Below are positions 26,050-34,746 of a stretch of 64,000 nucleotides of DNA, piece by piece (positions within the stretch are counted from its first letter, which is position 1; every line of letters begins with the position of its first letter). The position numbers and the translations under genes were made by a program. The stretch is from UBA6120 sp035361955 (GTDB lineage: Bacteria > Bacillota_I > Bacilli_A > RFN20 > CAG-826). The notes beneath the pieces were generated by a model. That model ran no database searches, was not told where the DNA came from, and was given only the letters and a program-made list of their open reading frames with translations. The stretch spans positions 31,870 to 95,869 of the forward strand of contig DAOSDC010000006.1 of the NCBI GenBank assembly GCA_035361955.1. The letters run 5' to 3'.

Positions 26050-27584
26050 TGGAATTGGTCCTCCTTCTGCACGGCGCCTGTTTTCGAGAACATAATCAGC
26101 GAGACGAAACTAGAAATCATAAAGATTAAGATACCAAGTGTTGAGGCAATCTTGTAATCGGCTTGGTCGACGGTTAGTTTAAATAACCAAGTAACAAGCA
26201 AATCGGTCTCGCCGGCTTGGAATAAATTCAGCGAGTTGGGGCCGCCACCGGTAAGGAAATAGATAACATTAAAGTTATTAATGTTTCCAATAAACGCCGT
26301 CACCAAATACGGACCGGTGACGAATAGCATATAAGGCAAGGTAATCTTGAAAAATTTCGTTAACGGACCGGCGCCATCAATCGTCGCGCTTTCGTATAAA
26401 TCTTCAGGGATGTTCATCAAGATACCTGAAGTAATCAACATCGTGTAGGGGACGCCAACCCATAAGTTGACGACGATAACCGTGGCTCGCGCCATGTCAC
26501 CCGTCCGGAAGAATGAGAAATTGCTGGCGACCCATCCCAAATCTTTCAACGCTTGGACGACGGGACCGGCGTCATCGAGAATGCGCGCGACAACGAGCAA
26601 ACTAATGAACTGAGGCACGGCAATTGTGATGACGAAAATCGTGCGCCACATCTTTTTTAGTTTGATGCCCTTCTTGTTAATCATTAAGGCGAGCACCATC
26701 CCGAAGATATAGTTCAAGAAGGTTGCAAACACGGCCCACACTAGTGACCACTGCAATATTTTAAACAGAGTTCCCGGTAAGTTGCTGTAGTAGGCATTGG
26801 AACCGCTGAACATGTTGATGAAATTATCAAGCCCGACCCAAGTAAATAACGATCCTGGTGGCTGATGCGACCGATCAAAGTTCGTAAAGGCAATCAAAAT
26901 CATGAATATGAGCGGTAAAATCGTAAAGGCGAACGCCGTCAAGGTCGGAAATGACAAAACCGTGACATGGAATTTCTTATCCATTAGTTCGCGGATATCT
27001 TGTTTGAACGTCGTTGGTTGTTTGCCATTCGCCAGCAAGGTTTGATTCTCATAGGCCGATTTGATGTTTTTGGCATAAATCATTAAGAAAGCGATAATTA
27101 GCATGATGACGGCGACAGAAAACAGCAAAATAAGCATCGAGTTATGGCCTCTGACGGCCGGTACGTAAACGCCTAAATCAGGATCCCAATGTGCCGGTTC
27201 CGGCAAATCCGTACCCAAAGTCGTAATTAATCCAAGATAGTAAGCGCCAAAGAAAATCATCATTAAGATAAAGCCGATTTCGGCGACAAGATAGGTAATG
27301 CCCTTGGCAACTTGACCATTAAATAAGTTGCCCGAACCCATCATGATATAAGACAATCTGGTTTTCCAATTGCCTTTGATAAAAGTAGACCAGTACGATT
27401 TCGCGCCTTTATAAATAGCTTTGCCAATGTAGATGGCACCTTTATAAAGTCCGACAAAAATATTTAGAAAAGCTTTGATAATCGTCCAAATGAAATCGAG
27501 AACGTATAAGACAATCGCCTTGAAAAAATCAAATATGGCTATTGCTAGCCATTTCCAAAAAGGTAATCTCGTTTGTTCCTTCAT
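26046..27584 (-). CDS. malF: maltodextrin ABC transporter permease MalF
   Basis: The 512-residue protein carries an N-terminal extension of about 200 residues with additional membrane segments before the core permease domain. The EAA loop is YESATIDGAGPLTKFFKITLPYM. The extension includes SGNLFNGQVAKGITYLV, typical of Bacilli MalF-like proteins. GGAG lies 7 bases before the ATG. It is separated from malE by a strong hairpin (27601-27628). Confidence 0.93.
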   Translation of the reverse strand: MKEQTRLPFWKWLAIAIFDFFKAIVLYVLDFIWTIIKAFLNIFVGLYKGAIYIGKAIYKGAKSYWSTFIKGNWKTRLSYIMMGSGNLFNGQVAKGITYLVAEIGFILMMIFFGAYYLGLITTLGTDLPEPAHWDPDLGVYVPAVRGHNSMLILLFSVAVIMLIIAFLMIYAKNIKSAYENQTLLANGKQPTTFKQDIRELMDKKFHVTVLSFPTLTAFAFTILPLIFMILIAFTNFDRSHQPPGSLFTWVGLDNFINMFSGSNAYYSNLPGTLFKILQWSLVWAVFATFLNYIFGMVLALMINKKGIKLKKMWRTIFVITIAVPQFISLLVVARILDDAGPVVQALKDLGWVASNFSFFRTGDMARATVIVVNLWVGVPYTMLITSGILMNIPEDLYESATIDGAGPLTKFFKITLPYMLFVTGPYLVTAFIGNINNFNVIYFLTGGGPNSLNLFQAGETDLLVTWLFKLTVDQADYKIASTLGILIFMISSFVSLIMFSKTGAVQKEDQFQ

Positions 27585-27600
27585 GTGTCGCTCCTTGTGA

Positions 27601-27628
27601 CATGCCGGGCATGTTACTGCCCGGCATG
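27601..27628 (-). promoter_or_regulatory. intercistronic hairpin between malE and malF
   Basis: CATGCCGGGCA and TGCCCGGCATG form a perfect 11-bp stem with a 6-base loop. There is no T-run, so it is unlikely to be a strong terminator; it may protect the malE mRNA 3' end and give more MalE than MalFG. Confidence 0.7.
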
Positions 27629-27656
27629 CTTGTTGTATTCAGGATGCTGATAATTT

Positions 27657-28853
27657 TTATGAAGCGCTTGCGGTCGCTTGAGCGACAAGGATATCGAGCG
27701 CTTCTTGAATCGTCGTGATACCAGTTGGCAATTCATTATTGACCATGGCATCGGAGAAGGCACCCATCGGAGCCCAGTAACTGCCACCAACCGAGGTTGA
27801 TTGGAGTGAGCCGTATGGAGCTTGGGCGGCCAAACCGGCAAGAGCGACGTTGGATGATAAAACGTCGGAAGCGCCAGCGGCTAAGTTCGAGGGTCCAAGA
27901 CCACGGGTTTGAGCCCGGAGCAATTGGTTGTCTTCGTTGGTAATGAATTCGGCGAAGGCGTGCGCGACTTCGGGGAATTCGGTGTAGGCGTTGACACCAA
28001 CAAGTTTAGCACCGACAAAGGAACCGAGTTGTTGTTGTTCATCGTCGCCATTGGTGAAGGTTGGAAGTTTCGTGGCGGCATAATTTTCGCCTAAAGCTTC
28101 GGAAATGTTGGTAGCTTCCCAGGTACCGGTAACGGCGGCGATGATGCTTTCTTCAGTGAAGAGTTGGGCGAAATCGCCAGAAGTAATTAAGCGTTCGGAA
28201 CCATAGGCGTCCCACATACCTTGGGCGGAAGCGAGGCCAGCGGCATTGTTCCAATCCATCGTTTGGGTCGTGCCATCATAGCTGATGTTGCCTTCGGTTA
28301 AGAACCATGAAGCGGACATCCAGCCACCGGCTGTTCCAAAGTGGATGCTGGCGTCTAATGTTTCGGCTTTGGCAATCATCGCATCAAGCGTCAACACTTC
28401 GGTTTCCGTCAGTTTCGATGAATCGTAGTATAAGAAATAGCCATTGTCAGCCGTTTCAGGATAAGCATAGAGCTTATCATCTTTGGTGGCAGCGGCGACG
28501 GCCCATTCGACGTCACGGGCTTCGACGACCGAACGGAATTGTTGCACTTGCGAGAGTGCGCCGGCATTAATCAAATCAACGAGTTGATCATCCGGGAAAG
28601 CGAAGACGTCAGCGCCGGCTTCGACATCAAGCGTTAAGGTCGATTTGAGATCGGGTTCTTCGACGACGCCGAGGTCAAACGTGATGTCCCATTCCGGGTG
28701 TTCTTCTTGGAAAGCGGCGGCCATTTCAGCAAGAATCGTTTGTTCCGCTAATGGTTGCCAAACTTTCAGGGTTACAGCAGTTGGTTTGTTGCAACCCGCG
28801 AGCGCGCTTAGCATAATGCCAGCAGCTGCTACTAGTGAGAATTTTTTCAACAT
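27657..28853 (-). CDS. malE: maltodextrin-binding lipoprotein MalE
   Basis: The 398-residue solute-binding protein starts with a lipoprotein signal (AAAGIMLSALAGCNK, Cys at about residue 20). The core is of extracellular solute-binding family 1: VTLKVWQPLAEQT at the N-terminus, DVFAFPDDQLVDLINAGALSQV, and the C-terminal region YGSLQSTSVGGSYWAPM. It delivers maltodextrins to MalFG and is the first gene of the operon, preceded by the promoter and palindrome at 28967-29014. Confidence 0.95.
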   Translation of the reverse strand: MLKKFSLVAAAGIMLSALAGCNKPTAVTLKVWQPLAEQTILAEMAAAFQEEHPEWDITFDLGVVEEPDLKSTLTLDVEAGADVFAFPDDQLVDLINAGALSQVQQFRSVVEARDVEWAVAAATKDDKLYAYPETADNGYFLYYDSSKLTETEVLTLDAMIAKAETLDASIHFGTAGGWMSASWFLTEGNISYDGTTQTMDWNNAAGLASAQGMWDAYGSERLITSGDFAQLFTEESIIAAVTGTWEATNISEALGENYAATKLPTFTNGDDEQQQLGSFVGAKLVGVNAYTEFPEVAHAFAEFITNEDNQLLRAQTRGLGPSNLAAGASDVLSSNVALAGLAAQAPYGSLQSTSVGGSYWAPMGAFSDAMVNNELPTGITTIQEALDILVAQATASAS

Positions 28854-28966
28854 GAAATTCGTGTGCTCCTTTCATTTCGCGAGAGTGTCTTTACATAACA
28901 AATGTAGTTCGAATAAGAACAATTGACGAAAAGACATCTCAAACGAATTCGTGTTTACATACTGAT

Positions 28967-29014
28967 ATTATACGAAAATTTTTCTAATAGTAAACTATTT
29001 TAGTAAGCGCTTAC
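28967..29014 (-). promoter_or_regulatory. malE promoter with cre/LacI-type operator
   Basis: On the minus strand TATAAT (28967-28972) is preceded after 16 bases by TTTACT (28989-28994). Just upstream of the -35 box lies the perfect palindrome GTAAGCGCTTAC (29003-29014), which matches 12 of 14 bases around a catabolite-response element (TGTAAGCGCTTACA type) and LacI-family maltose operators. The regulator is not encoded nearby. Confidence 0.7.
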
Positions 29015-29032
29015 GCGTGGATAAAAAGGCAA

Positions 29033-29062
29033 ACAAAAAGACCGGTTTTAATTGCCGGTCTT
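29033..29062 (-). terminator. terminator of malK
   Basis: AAGACCGG/CCGGTCTT forms an 8-bp stem with a 9-base loop, followed by TTTTTG on the minus strand. Confidence 0.85.
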
Positions 29063-29077
29063 AATAGCAAGTTATTA

Positions 29078-30175
29078 TTAAATAATGACGTTGGTCGTTT
29101 CTTTATCGAACACGTGGGCTTTTTCAAGATTGAAGAAAATCTTGATCTTGTCGCCAATGAAGTGTGGTTTGATAGCCTGGACTTTACTGATGACATTGCC
29201 ACCGGCAAGATCGGAGTGAAGAATGTATTCGTGGCCGAGAAGCTCAGCGACTTTAATTTCCACGTTAAATCCGGCATCAGCGTATTTGGCTTCAAGCTCC
29301 GGATCGTCACCGCGGACATCTTCGGGACGAATGCCGAACACGACTTCTTTTCCTTCATAGTCTTTCAGTGATTTTTGGAACGATTCGGGAAGTTTGAACT
29401 TCACTTTGTCATCAAGATAGATCGTACCTTTTGAATATTTGGCATCGATTAGGTTCATAGCTGGCGAGCCGATGAATGAGGCGACGAATAAATTCGCAGG
29501 ATTGTGATAGATGTCGATTGGAGCGCCGATTTGTTGGATGTAGCCACCCTTCATGACGACGATGCGCGAGGCCATCGTCATCGCTTCGGTTTGGTCGTGA
29601 GTGACATAGATTGTCGTTGCGCCAAGATTTTCGTGAAGCTTAATGATTTCAGCGCGCATTTGCACACGAAGTTTGGCATCGAGATTGGATAGCGGTTCGT
29701 CCATTAAGAACACTTTGGCGTGTCTGACGATCGCTCGGCCTAATGCCACGCGTTGCCGTTGACCGCCCGAGAGCGCTTTCGGTTTCCGATCGAGGAATTG
29801 TTCGATTTCGAGAATGCGGGCCGCTTCGTGAACGCGTTCATCGATGTCTTTTTTCGGCATACGGCGAATCTTAAGCCCAAATGCCATGTTATCGTAGACC
29901 GACATATGCGGATATAACGCGTAGCTTTGGAATACCATCGCGATGTCGCGGTCTTTGGGGGTGACGTCGTTCATAAGTTTTTCGTCAATGTAGAGTTCGC
30001 CAGAAGTGATGTCTTCGAGTCCGGCGATCATCCGTAGTGTCGTCGATTTGCCACAACCTGATGGGCCGACGAAGACGACGAATTCCTTGTCCTTGATTTC
30101 TAAGTTGAAATCGAAGACGGCTTGCACGTTGTTGTCGTAAATCTTATTGATGTTTTTCAGTAATACATTTGCCAT
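29078..30175 (-). CDS. msmK: sugar ABC transporter ATPase (MalK/MsmK type)
   Basis: The 365-residue ATPase energises MalFG. Walker A is GPSGCGKSTTLR (about residues 37-48), Q-loop VFQSYALYPHMSVYDN, signature LSGGQRQRVALGRA, Walker B VFLMDEPLSNLD, H-loop YVTHDQTEAMT, then the C-terminal OB-like regulatory domain with GIRPEDVRGD. Such ATPases often serve several sugar importers. AAGAGG lies 8 bases upstream. It is separated from malE by a terminator and the malE promoter. Confidence 0.95.
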   Translation of the reverse strand: MANVLLKNINKIYDNNVQAVFDFNLEIKDKEFVVFVGPSGCGKSTTLRMIAGLEDITSGELYIDEKLMNDVTPKDRDIAMVFQSYALYPHMSVYDNMAFGLKIRRMPKKDIDERVHEAARILEIEQFLDRKPKALSGGQRQRVALGRAIVRHAKVFLMDEPLSNLDAKLRVQMRAEIIKLHENLGATTIYVTHDQTEAMTMASRIVVMKGGYIQQIGAPIDIYHNPANLFVASFIGSPAMNLIDAKYSKGTIYLDDKVKFKLPESFQKSLKDYEGKEVVFGIRPEDVRGDDPELEAKYADAGFNVEIKVAELLGHEYILHSDLAGGNVISKVQAIKPHFIGDKIKIFFNLEKAHVFDKETTNVII

Positions 30176-30242
30176 GTGGTGTACCTCTTAGCAATAAATA
30201 TATCACAATGTTTAGAAAGGGATTTGTGCAGTGTGCATAAAT

Positions 30243-30809
30243 TTAGCCGATAATAGCTTGTTGCGCCAACTTAAAGTAGAAAGCATGATGATAATCGCGG
30301 ATGTCGAGCCCCGTTTGTTCGATAAATTTGTCAAGTCGATAGTTGAAAGTGTTGCGGTGGACATATAACTTGACGGCAGCGCGCGTGGCGTTTAATCCAG
30401 CATCGATAAAGGCCTTGGCGGTCAACATCAATTCGCGTGACACGTTGGCGAATTGCGCTCTAACGATCGCAATCATTTTCGAATCGTGGGCTAGCATACG
30501 TTCGAACAACACTTCGCCTAGATGCAAGCAAGTTTGTCGTCTGGTTTTATAAGTCACTTCCAGTGCATACCAGGCGAGTTCATCGGCTTTGTGGGAAACG
30601 ATTGAAGTCAATAGGACGCCCAAATCACTATGAAAAAGTGGTAAAAGAACGGTCCAAATATCAAAAAAAGCAGCGTCAGTCAATAGATGACCGGACCGCG
30701 AATCACGCATGAAAAACGTAAATGGTTCGGGATAAGTTGCCCTAATCAGATCACGAAAAGTCGTTGCATTAATCGGATTGTCAGCCTTAAACAGGAAATA
30801 TTTGTTCAT
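30243..30809 (-). CDS. PucR/CdaR-type helix-turn-helix regulator
   Basis: The 188-residue protein ends in the PucR-type HTH: LNATRAAVKLYVHRNTFNYRLDKFIEQTGLDIRD, with HRNT and YRL as hallmarks. The N-terminal part is a short domain without recognised motif and the usual large sensor domain is missing. Its start shares a base with the malL stop (TAATG), so it is translationally coupled to malL and probably regulates the maltodextrin genes, unlike the LacI-type MalR of other Bacilli. The ligand is unknown. Confidence 0.8.
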   Translation of the reverse strand: MNKYFLFKADNPINATTFRDLIRATYPEPFTFFMRDSRSGHLLTDAAFFDIWTVLLPLFHSDLGVLLTSIVSHKADELAWYALEVTYKTRRQTCLHLGEVLFERMLAHDSKMIAIVRAQFANVSRELMLTAKAFIDAGLNATRAAVKLYVHRNTFNYRLDKFIEQTGLDIRDYHHAFYFKLAQQAIIG

Positions 30810-32521
30810 TAAAGCGAAGTCCCGGGATCAAGTTCGAGTAAATACGATTCAAATGGACGAAGTTGCAGCATAAGTCCGCGTTTTTCCATGCTTGGATAAT
30901 TATGCAGTAAAACTGTTTTAACGCGATAACTAAGTTTAAACGGGACTTCATACGAGCGGAAATTGGATATCACGAGTAACGGTTTCGCGCCTTTGTGAAC
31001 ATAAGCAAACACGTCGGCATGATCTGGTTCGACTAGTTCAAACAATCCTTCGAGCACGGAGTTCAATATCGAAGGATCTTTTCTAATTTTTAGTGCCGTT
31101 TTATAAAAATTGAGAATCGAATCGGAATCGGCCTCTTGTGCCGCGACATTAATCGTTTTGAAATTGCCGTTGACTTTTTGATTTGGTGTCCCCGTGGTGA
31201 ATCCGGCGTTATCGCTACCGTCCCATTGCATCGGCGTTCTGGCGTTGACGCGCGAGGTACGTCTTAAAAATCGAATAATTTGCTCTTCGCTAAGGCGGTT
31301 GCTTGCTTTTCTAGCATAATTGAGCGCTGACACGTCTTTAAAATCGGTAATGCGTGTGTAGTCGACGTTACTCATGCCAATTTCTTCTCCGTTATAAATA
31401 AACGGCGTTCCGTACATGAACAAAAGCGTAGTCGCTAGCATCTTAGCCGATTCATTCCGATAACGAACGCTCCCGTATTGAGAGACAACTCGTGGATGGT
31501 CGTGGTTACCCCAATAAAGCGGTAGCCACGCTTTGCCGTTACATGCGTCATACCATTTCTTGAATAAATGTTTGAGGTTTTTAACGTTGGTGACGATTTG
31601 GTAATCGAGTTTATCTTCGCTTCCATAGGCGCCATTTTCCCAGCATGTATCGAAATTAAACACCATGTTAAGGGCACCCGTTTTGTAATTGCTGTATTTG
31701 AGTGCTTCATCAGTTGAGGCCAATCCGCCGACTTCACCGATGGTCATGATGCGCGGATACTTAATTAAGACTTCATCTTTGAATTCATTGAGGTACTCGA
31801 ATAAGCGCGGAATTGAGGAGAATTTACTCATATCAAGCGTGTAGCCCTCGATATTCGCTTTTTGAGAGGAATCTTTGAAGGTCAAGTCTTTGGCTAAATG
31901 AGCAATGGCATCGAGCCGGAAACCATCGACGCCCAAATCAAGCCAATACCGGGCTACGTCATATATTTGGTTACGAAGCGTTTTATTCTCCCAATTCAGG
32001 TCGGGCATTTTTTTTGAAAAGATGTGCATGTAATATTGTTTGGCCATCTCATCATATGACCACGCCGATTCGGAGAAAAAGCTGCCCCAGTTGTTCGGCG
32101 GTATCATCGTCCCGTATTCGTCGTATTTGGGATCTTTCCAGATGTAATACTGCCGTTCCTTCGAGTAGCGGTTCTTTCGAGCTTCGATAAACCAGCGATG
32201 TTCGTCGGAAGTGTGGTTAAGGACGAAGTCAATGATAATTTTGATGCCGCGGGCATGCGCCTCCCGAAGCAACACTTTGAAATCGTCGTTGGTGCCAAAA
32301 CTCGGATCGACGCGCATATAATCGGCGACGTCATAGCCAAAATCGTCCATCGGAGAAGTGAAAAACGGGCAAATCCATAGCAAATTGACGCCCAAATCGC
32401 GAAGGTAATCCAATTTATTAATAATGCCGGGTAAATCGCCGACGCCATCGCCGTTACTATCATAGAAAGTGCGTGGGTATATTTCATAACCAACAGCTTC
32501 TTGCCACCATGCTCGTTTCAT
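30809..32521 (-). CDS. malL: oligo-1,6-glucosidase / alpha-glucosidase (GH13)
   Basis: The 570-residue cytoplasmic enzyme hydrolyses imported maltodextrins or isomaltose. The N-terminus YEIYPRTFYDSNGDGVGDLPG is typical of the MalL branch; the catalytic motifs are DGFRLDAIAH (nucleophile Asp), TIGEVGG (Glu) and YWGNHDHPR. There is no signal peptide. It follows the NUDIX gene by 10 bases and overlaps the regulator gene. Trehalose-6-phosphate hydrolase is a close relative and cannot be fully excluded. Confidence 0.9.
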   Translation of the reverse strand: MKRAWWQEAVGYEIYPRTFYDSNGDGVGDLPGIINKLDYLRDLGVNLLWICPFFTSPMDDFGYDVADYMRVDPSFGTNDDFKVLLREAHARGIKIIIDFVLNHTSDEHRWFIEARKNRYSKERQYYIWKDPKYDEYGTMIPPNNWGSFFSESAWSYDEMAKQYYMHIFSKKMPDLNWENKTLRNQIYDVARYWLDLGVDGFRLDAIAHLAKDLTFKDSSQKANIEGYTLDMSKFSSIPRLFEYLNEFKDEVLIKYPRIMTIGEVGGLASTDEALKYSNYKTGALNMVFNFDTCWENGAYGSEDKLDYQIVTNVKNLKHLFKKWYDACNGKAWLPLYWGNHDHPRVVSQYGSVRYRNESAKMLATTLLFMYGTPFIYNGEEIGMSNVDYTRITDFKDVSALNYARKASNRLSEEQIIRFLRRTSRVNARTPMQWDGSDNAGFTTGTPNQKVNGNFKTINVAAQEADSDSILNFYKTALKIRKDPSILNSVLEGLFELVEPDHADVFAYVHKGAKPLLVISNFRSYEVPFKLSYRVKTVLLHNYPSMEKRGLMLQLRPFESYLLELDPGTSL

Positions 32522-32531
32522 AAGTATCCTC

Positions 32532-33137
32532 CTAATCGAATATCACGCGCCCGCTGCGGGCCGCATCAATCATTTTAAGCACTTCCTCACGGCTGACTTT
32601 CCGCGATATGTTTGGTAGATTGTCGCAATCAAAGAAACCGACATCAGTCGTTTCAAATTCATGCTCGAACAGCGGTTCCAGCAGTTTTCCTTCAAAGACG
32701 ACCATATATTCAGGTATCGCCAGTGGTCCTTTAATCGGCGTGCGGTTAAGCACTCCCACAAGTCGTGTGATTTCGACATTAGCGCCAGCCTCTTGACGAC
32801 ACTCTTTGATCGCCGCTTGGGTGGGTGATTCATACAAATCGGCCCATCCACCCGGTAGCGAATAGGCGCCATCTTTAGCTTCTTTAACAAGTAGCACGTG
32901 GCCGGCATCGTTAAACACTATCGTCCGCACGCTGACGTTAGGTGTTGGATAAATATCGCGTTTGAAATAGCTAGGTCGTTCAAAATCAATGTCTAAAAAC
33001 GACTCGAGCATTTGTTTACTCAGGTCTTGGATTTCTTTATAGTTGGCCAGTGCATAAGCATCGGTTGAATAAGTCAAGCCGATTTTAGCGATGGCGTGGA
33101 CTTTGACGATGAAGTCATAAAACGATAGGCGATTCAT
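32532..33137 (-). CDS. NUDIX hydrolase with N-terminal family domain
   Basis: The 201-residue protein has an N-terminal helical domain (FYDFIVKVHAIAKIGLTYSTDAY) known in a NUDIX subgroup of Bacillota, then the NUDIX box GGWADLYESPTQAAIKECRQEAGA, where the usual REUxEExGU is read as KECRQEAG. It probably cleaves a nucleoside diphosphate derivative, the substrate being unknown (ADP-ribose is common). It has no ribosome binding site but a -10 box exactly 6 bases upstream, so the mRNA may be leaderless. It is the first gene of the malL operon. Confidence 0.85.
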   Translation of the reverse strand: MNRLSFYDFIVKVHAIAKIGLTYSTDAYALANYKEIQDLSKQMLESFLDIDFERPSYFKRDIYPTPNVSVRTIVFNDAGHVLLVKEAKDGAYSLPGGWADLYESPTQAAIKECRQEAGANVEITRLVGVLNRTPIKGPLAIPEYMVVFEGKLLEPLFEHEFETTDVGFFDCDNLPNISRKVSREEVLKMIDAARSGRVIFD

Positions 33138-33143
33138 AGAAAA

Positions 33144-33152
33144 ATTATATCA
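33144..33152 (-). promoter_or_regulatory. extended -10 of the NUDIX gene, leaderless start
   Basis: TGATATAAT on the minus strand ends 6 bases before the ATG at 33137, so transcription should begin at or next to the A of the start codon. No Shine-Dalgarno sequence is present and no good -35 is seen. Confidence 0.55.
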
Positions 33153-33203
33153 TCCAGTTTGTGCAACGAATACAAATCAATATGTTCTCATATGTAAATC
33201 TTT

Positions 33204-33232
33204 TTATGAATTGGAATGATTGATTGTATAAT
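33204..33232 (+). promoter_or_regulatory. promoter of nfeD-SPFH operon
   Basis: TTATGA, a 17-base spacer and TATAAT (33227-33232) lie upstream of the ATG at 33276. This position supports the ATG at 33276 over the open-frame start at 33216. Confidence 0.5.
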
Positions 33233-33275
33233 ATTTAGTAGCCGTCATCCTTGGCGGCGTAAGGGAGTGCGACTT

Positions 33276-33743
33276 ATGGTTTTAACTTCTTTCTTCCAAG
33301 ATCCGTCGGTCGGTATTTATTTTTGGGCCGGCGTCTTCATTCTCGCGCTGATCATCGAGTTAATGGAACCACAACTCGTCAGCATTTGGTTTTGCGGTGG
33401 TGCCCTTATTTCGTTCGTGTTGGCGCTACTGGGCGTGCCGCTATTAATTCAAGCCGGCGTGTTTATCGTCGTCAGCGCCGTCTTGCTCATTCTCAGCTTT
33501 AAATTTTTCCGTAAATCGATTCTTGATCGGCCAAAAGTTCCCACTAACGCCGATTCGATGATCGATCAAGAAATACTTCTGCTTAGCGACGTCGACAAAA
33601 CGACGCTGGGCGATGGTCTTTACAAAGACATCCAATGGAAAGTCATCGTCGACGAAGACATCAGTTTCCAAAAAGATGAAATAGCCGTTATCAAACAAAT
33701 TAAAGGTAATCGGCTTGTCATAAAAAAGAAAGAAGGTAAATAA
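33276..33743 (+). CDS. NfeD-like membrane protein
   Basis: The 155-residue short-form NfeD has three N-terminal membrane segments (including WAGVFILALIIELMEPQLVSIWFCGGALISF) and a C-terminal OB-fold domain (about residues 95-155, including SMIDQEILLLSDVDKTTLGDG and GNRLVIKKK). NfeD proteins pair with SPFH/stomatin proteins in membrane microdomains, and an SPFH gene follows after 2 bases. The ATG at 33276 has GGGAG 9 bases upstream. Confidence 0.88.
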   Translation: MVLTSFFQDPSVGIYFWAGVFILALIIELMEPQLVSIWFCGGALISFVLALLGVPLLIQAGVFIVVSAVLLILSFKFFRKSILDRPKVPTNADSMIDQEILLLSDVDKTTLGDGLYKDIQWKVIVDEDISFQKDEIAVIKQIKGNRLVIKKKEGK

Positions 33744-33745
33744 CT

Positions 33746-34696
33746 ATGAGACTATTTCCAAATCTTTTCTACACCGGGGCCGGTCAGGTCATCGGCTGGG
33801 TCTTCCTGGGCGTCATCGTCTTTATTCTCATCATCATCGTCATTCGTTCCATCGTCATCGTTTCACAGGCGACGACCGTTATCGTGCAACGGCTTGGTAA
33901 ATACCACCGCACGCTGGAAGCGGGTATCCATTTCGTGGTCCCGATCGTCGACCGTGCCAGCAGCCCGATTACATTAAAAGAACGCGTCTATGACTTCCCG
34001 CCACAACCGGTCATCACCAAAGATAACGTCACGATGCAAATCGACACCGTCATCTATTTCCAAGTGACCGATCCGAAACTTTACACCTATGGCGTCGAAC
34101 GTCCGCTCCAAGCGATGGAAAACCTAACGGCGACCACGCTCCGTAACTTCATCGGCGATTTGGAACTCGACCAAACGCTGACTTCCCGCGATACGATTAA
34201 CCATCAAATGTGGAAAGTACTCGATACAGCCACCGATGCTTGGGGTATCAAGGTCAACCGCGTTGAGCTGAAAAACATTTTGCCGCCACGCGACATCCAA
34301 GAAGCGATGGAAAAACAAATGCGCGCCGAACGTCAAAAACGCGAAGCGATTCTAGAAGCCGAAGGTAAAAAGCAAGCGGCGATTTTAACTGCCCAAGGCG
34401 AAAAGGAAGCGGCCGTACTTCGCGCCGAAGCCGTCAAGATTAAAAAGATTACCGAAGCCGAAGGTGAAGCCGAAGCCATCAAGCGCGTCTATGAAGCGCA
34501 GGCCGCCGGTATCCGCCTCATCAACGAAGCCAAACCCGACTCGGCTTTCATCACGTTGAAAGGCTTTGAATCACTCGTGCAAGTGGCTGACGGACAAGCA
34601 ACCAAGATTATCATTCCCAGCGAAATTCAAAACGTCACCGGCTTACTGGCTTCACTTAAAGAAGTCGTTGTCGACGATAAGAAAGCCGGCAAGTAA
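33746..34696 (+). CDS. SPFH/band 7 family protein (stomatin-like, QmcA type)
   Basis: The 316-residue protein has one N-terminal membrane helix (about residues 12-37), the band-7 domain starting ATTVIVQRLGKYHRTLEAGIHFVVP and including ENLTATTLRNFIGDLELDQTLTSRD, then an Ala/Glu-rich coiled coil (about residues 185-250, repeated KREAILEAEGKKQAA-type units). It forms oligomers scaffolding membrane domains with NfeD. A terminator follows directly. Confidence 0.92.
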   Translation: MRLFPNLFYTGAGQVIGWVFLGVIVFILIIIVIRSIVIVSQATTVIVQRLGKYHRTLEAGIHFVVPIVDRASSPITLKERVYDFPPQPVITKDNVTMQIDTVIYFQVTDPKLYTYGVERPLQAMENLTATTLRNFIGDLELDQTLTSRDTINHQMWKVLDTATDAWGIKVNRVELKNILPPRDIQEAMEKQMRAERQKREAILEAEGKKQAAILTAQGEKEAAVLRAEAVKIKKITEAEGEAEAIKRVYEAQAAGIRLINEAKPDSAFITLKGFESLVQVADGQATKIIIPSEIQNVTGLLASLKEVVVDDKKAGK

Positions 34697-34717
34697 GTAA
34701 GAAAATTATCCAAACGA

Positions 34718-34744
34718 AAAGGCGAGTTTTGCTCGCCTTTTTTC
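34718..34744 (+). terminator. terminator of nfeD-SPFH operon
   Basis: A 9-bp perfect stem AAAGGCGAG/CTCGCCTTT with a 5-base loop runs into TTTTTT. It also lies just beyond the 3' end of glmS on the other strand. Confidence 0.9.
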
Positions 34745-34746
34745 AT

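Noticed and set aside
33216..33275. Upstream start of the NfeD gene at 33216
   Set aside because: This start falls within the TATAAT promoter region and lacks a ribosome site; the ATG at 33276 has GGGAG at proper distance and begins the family-like sequence.
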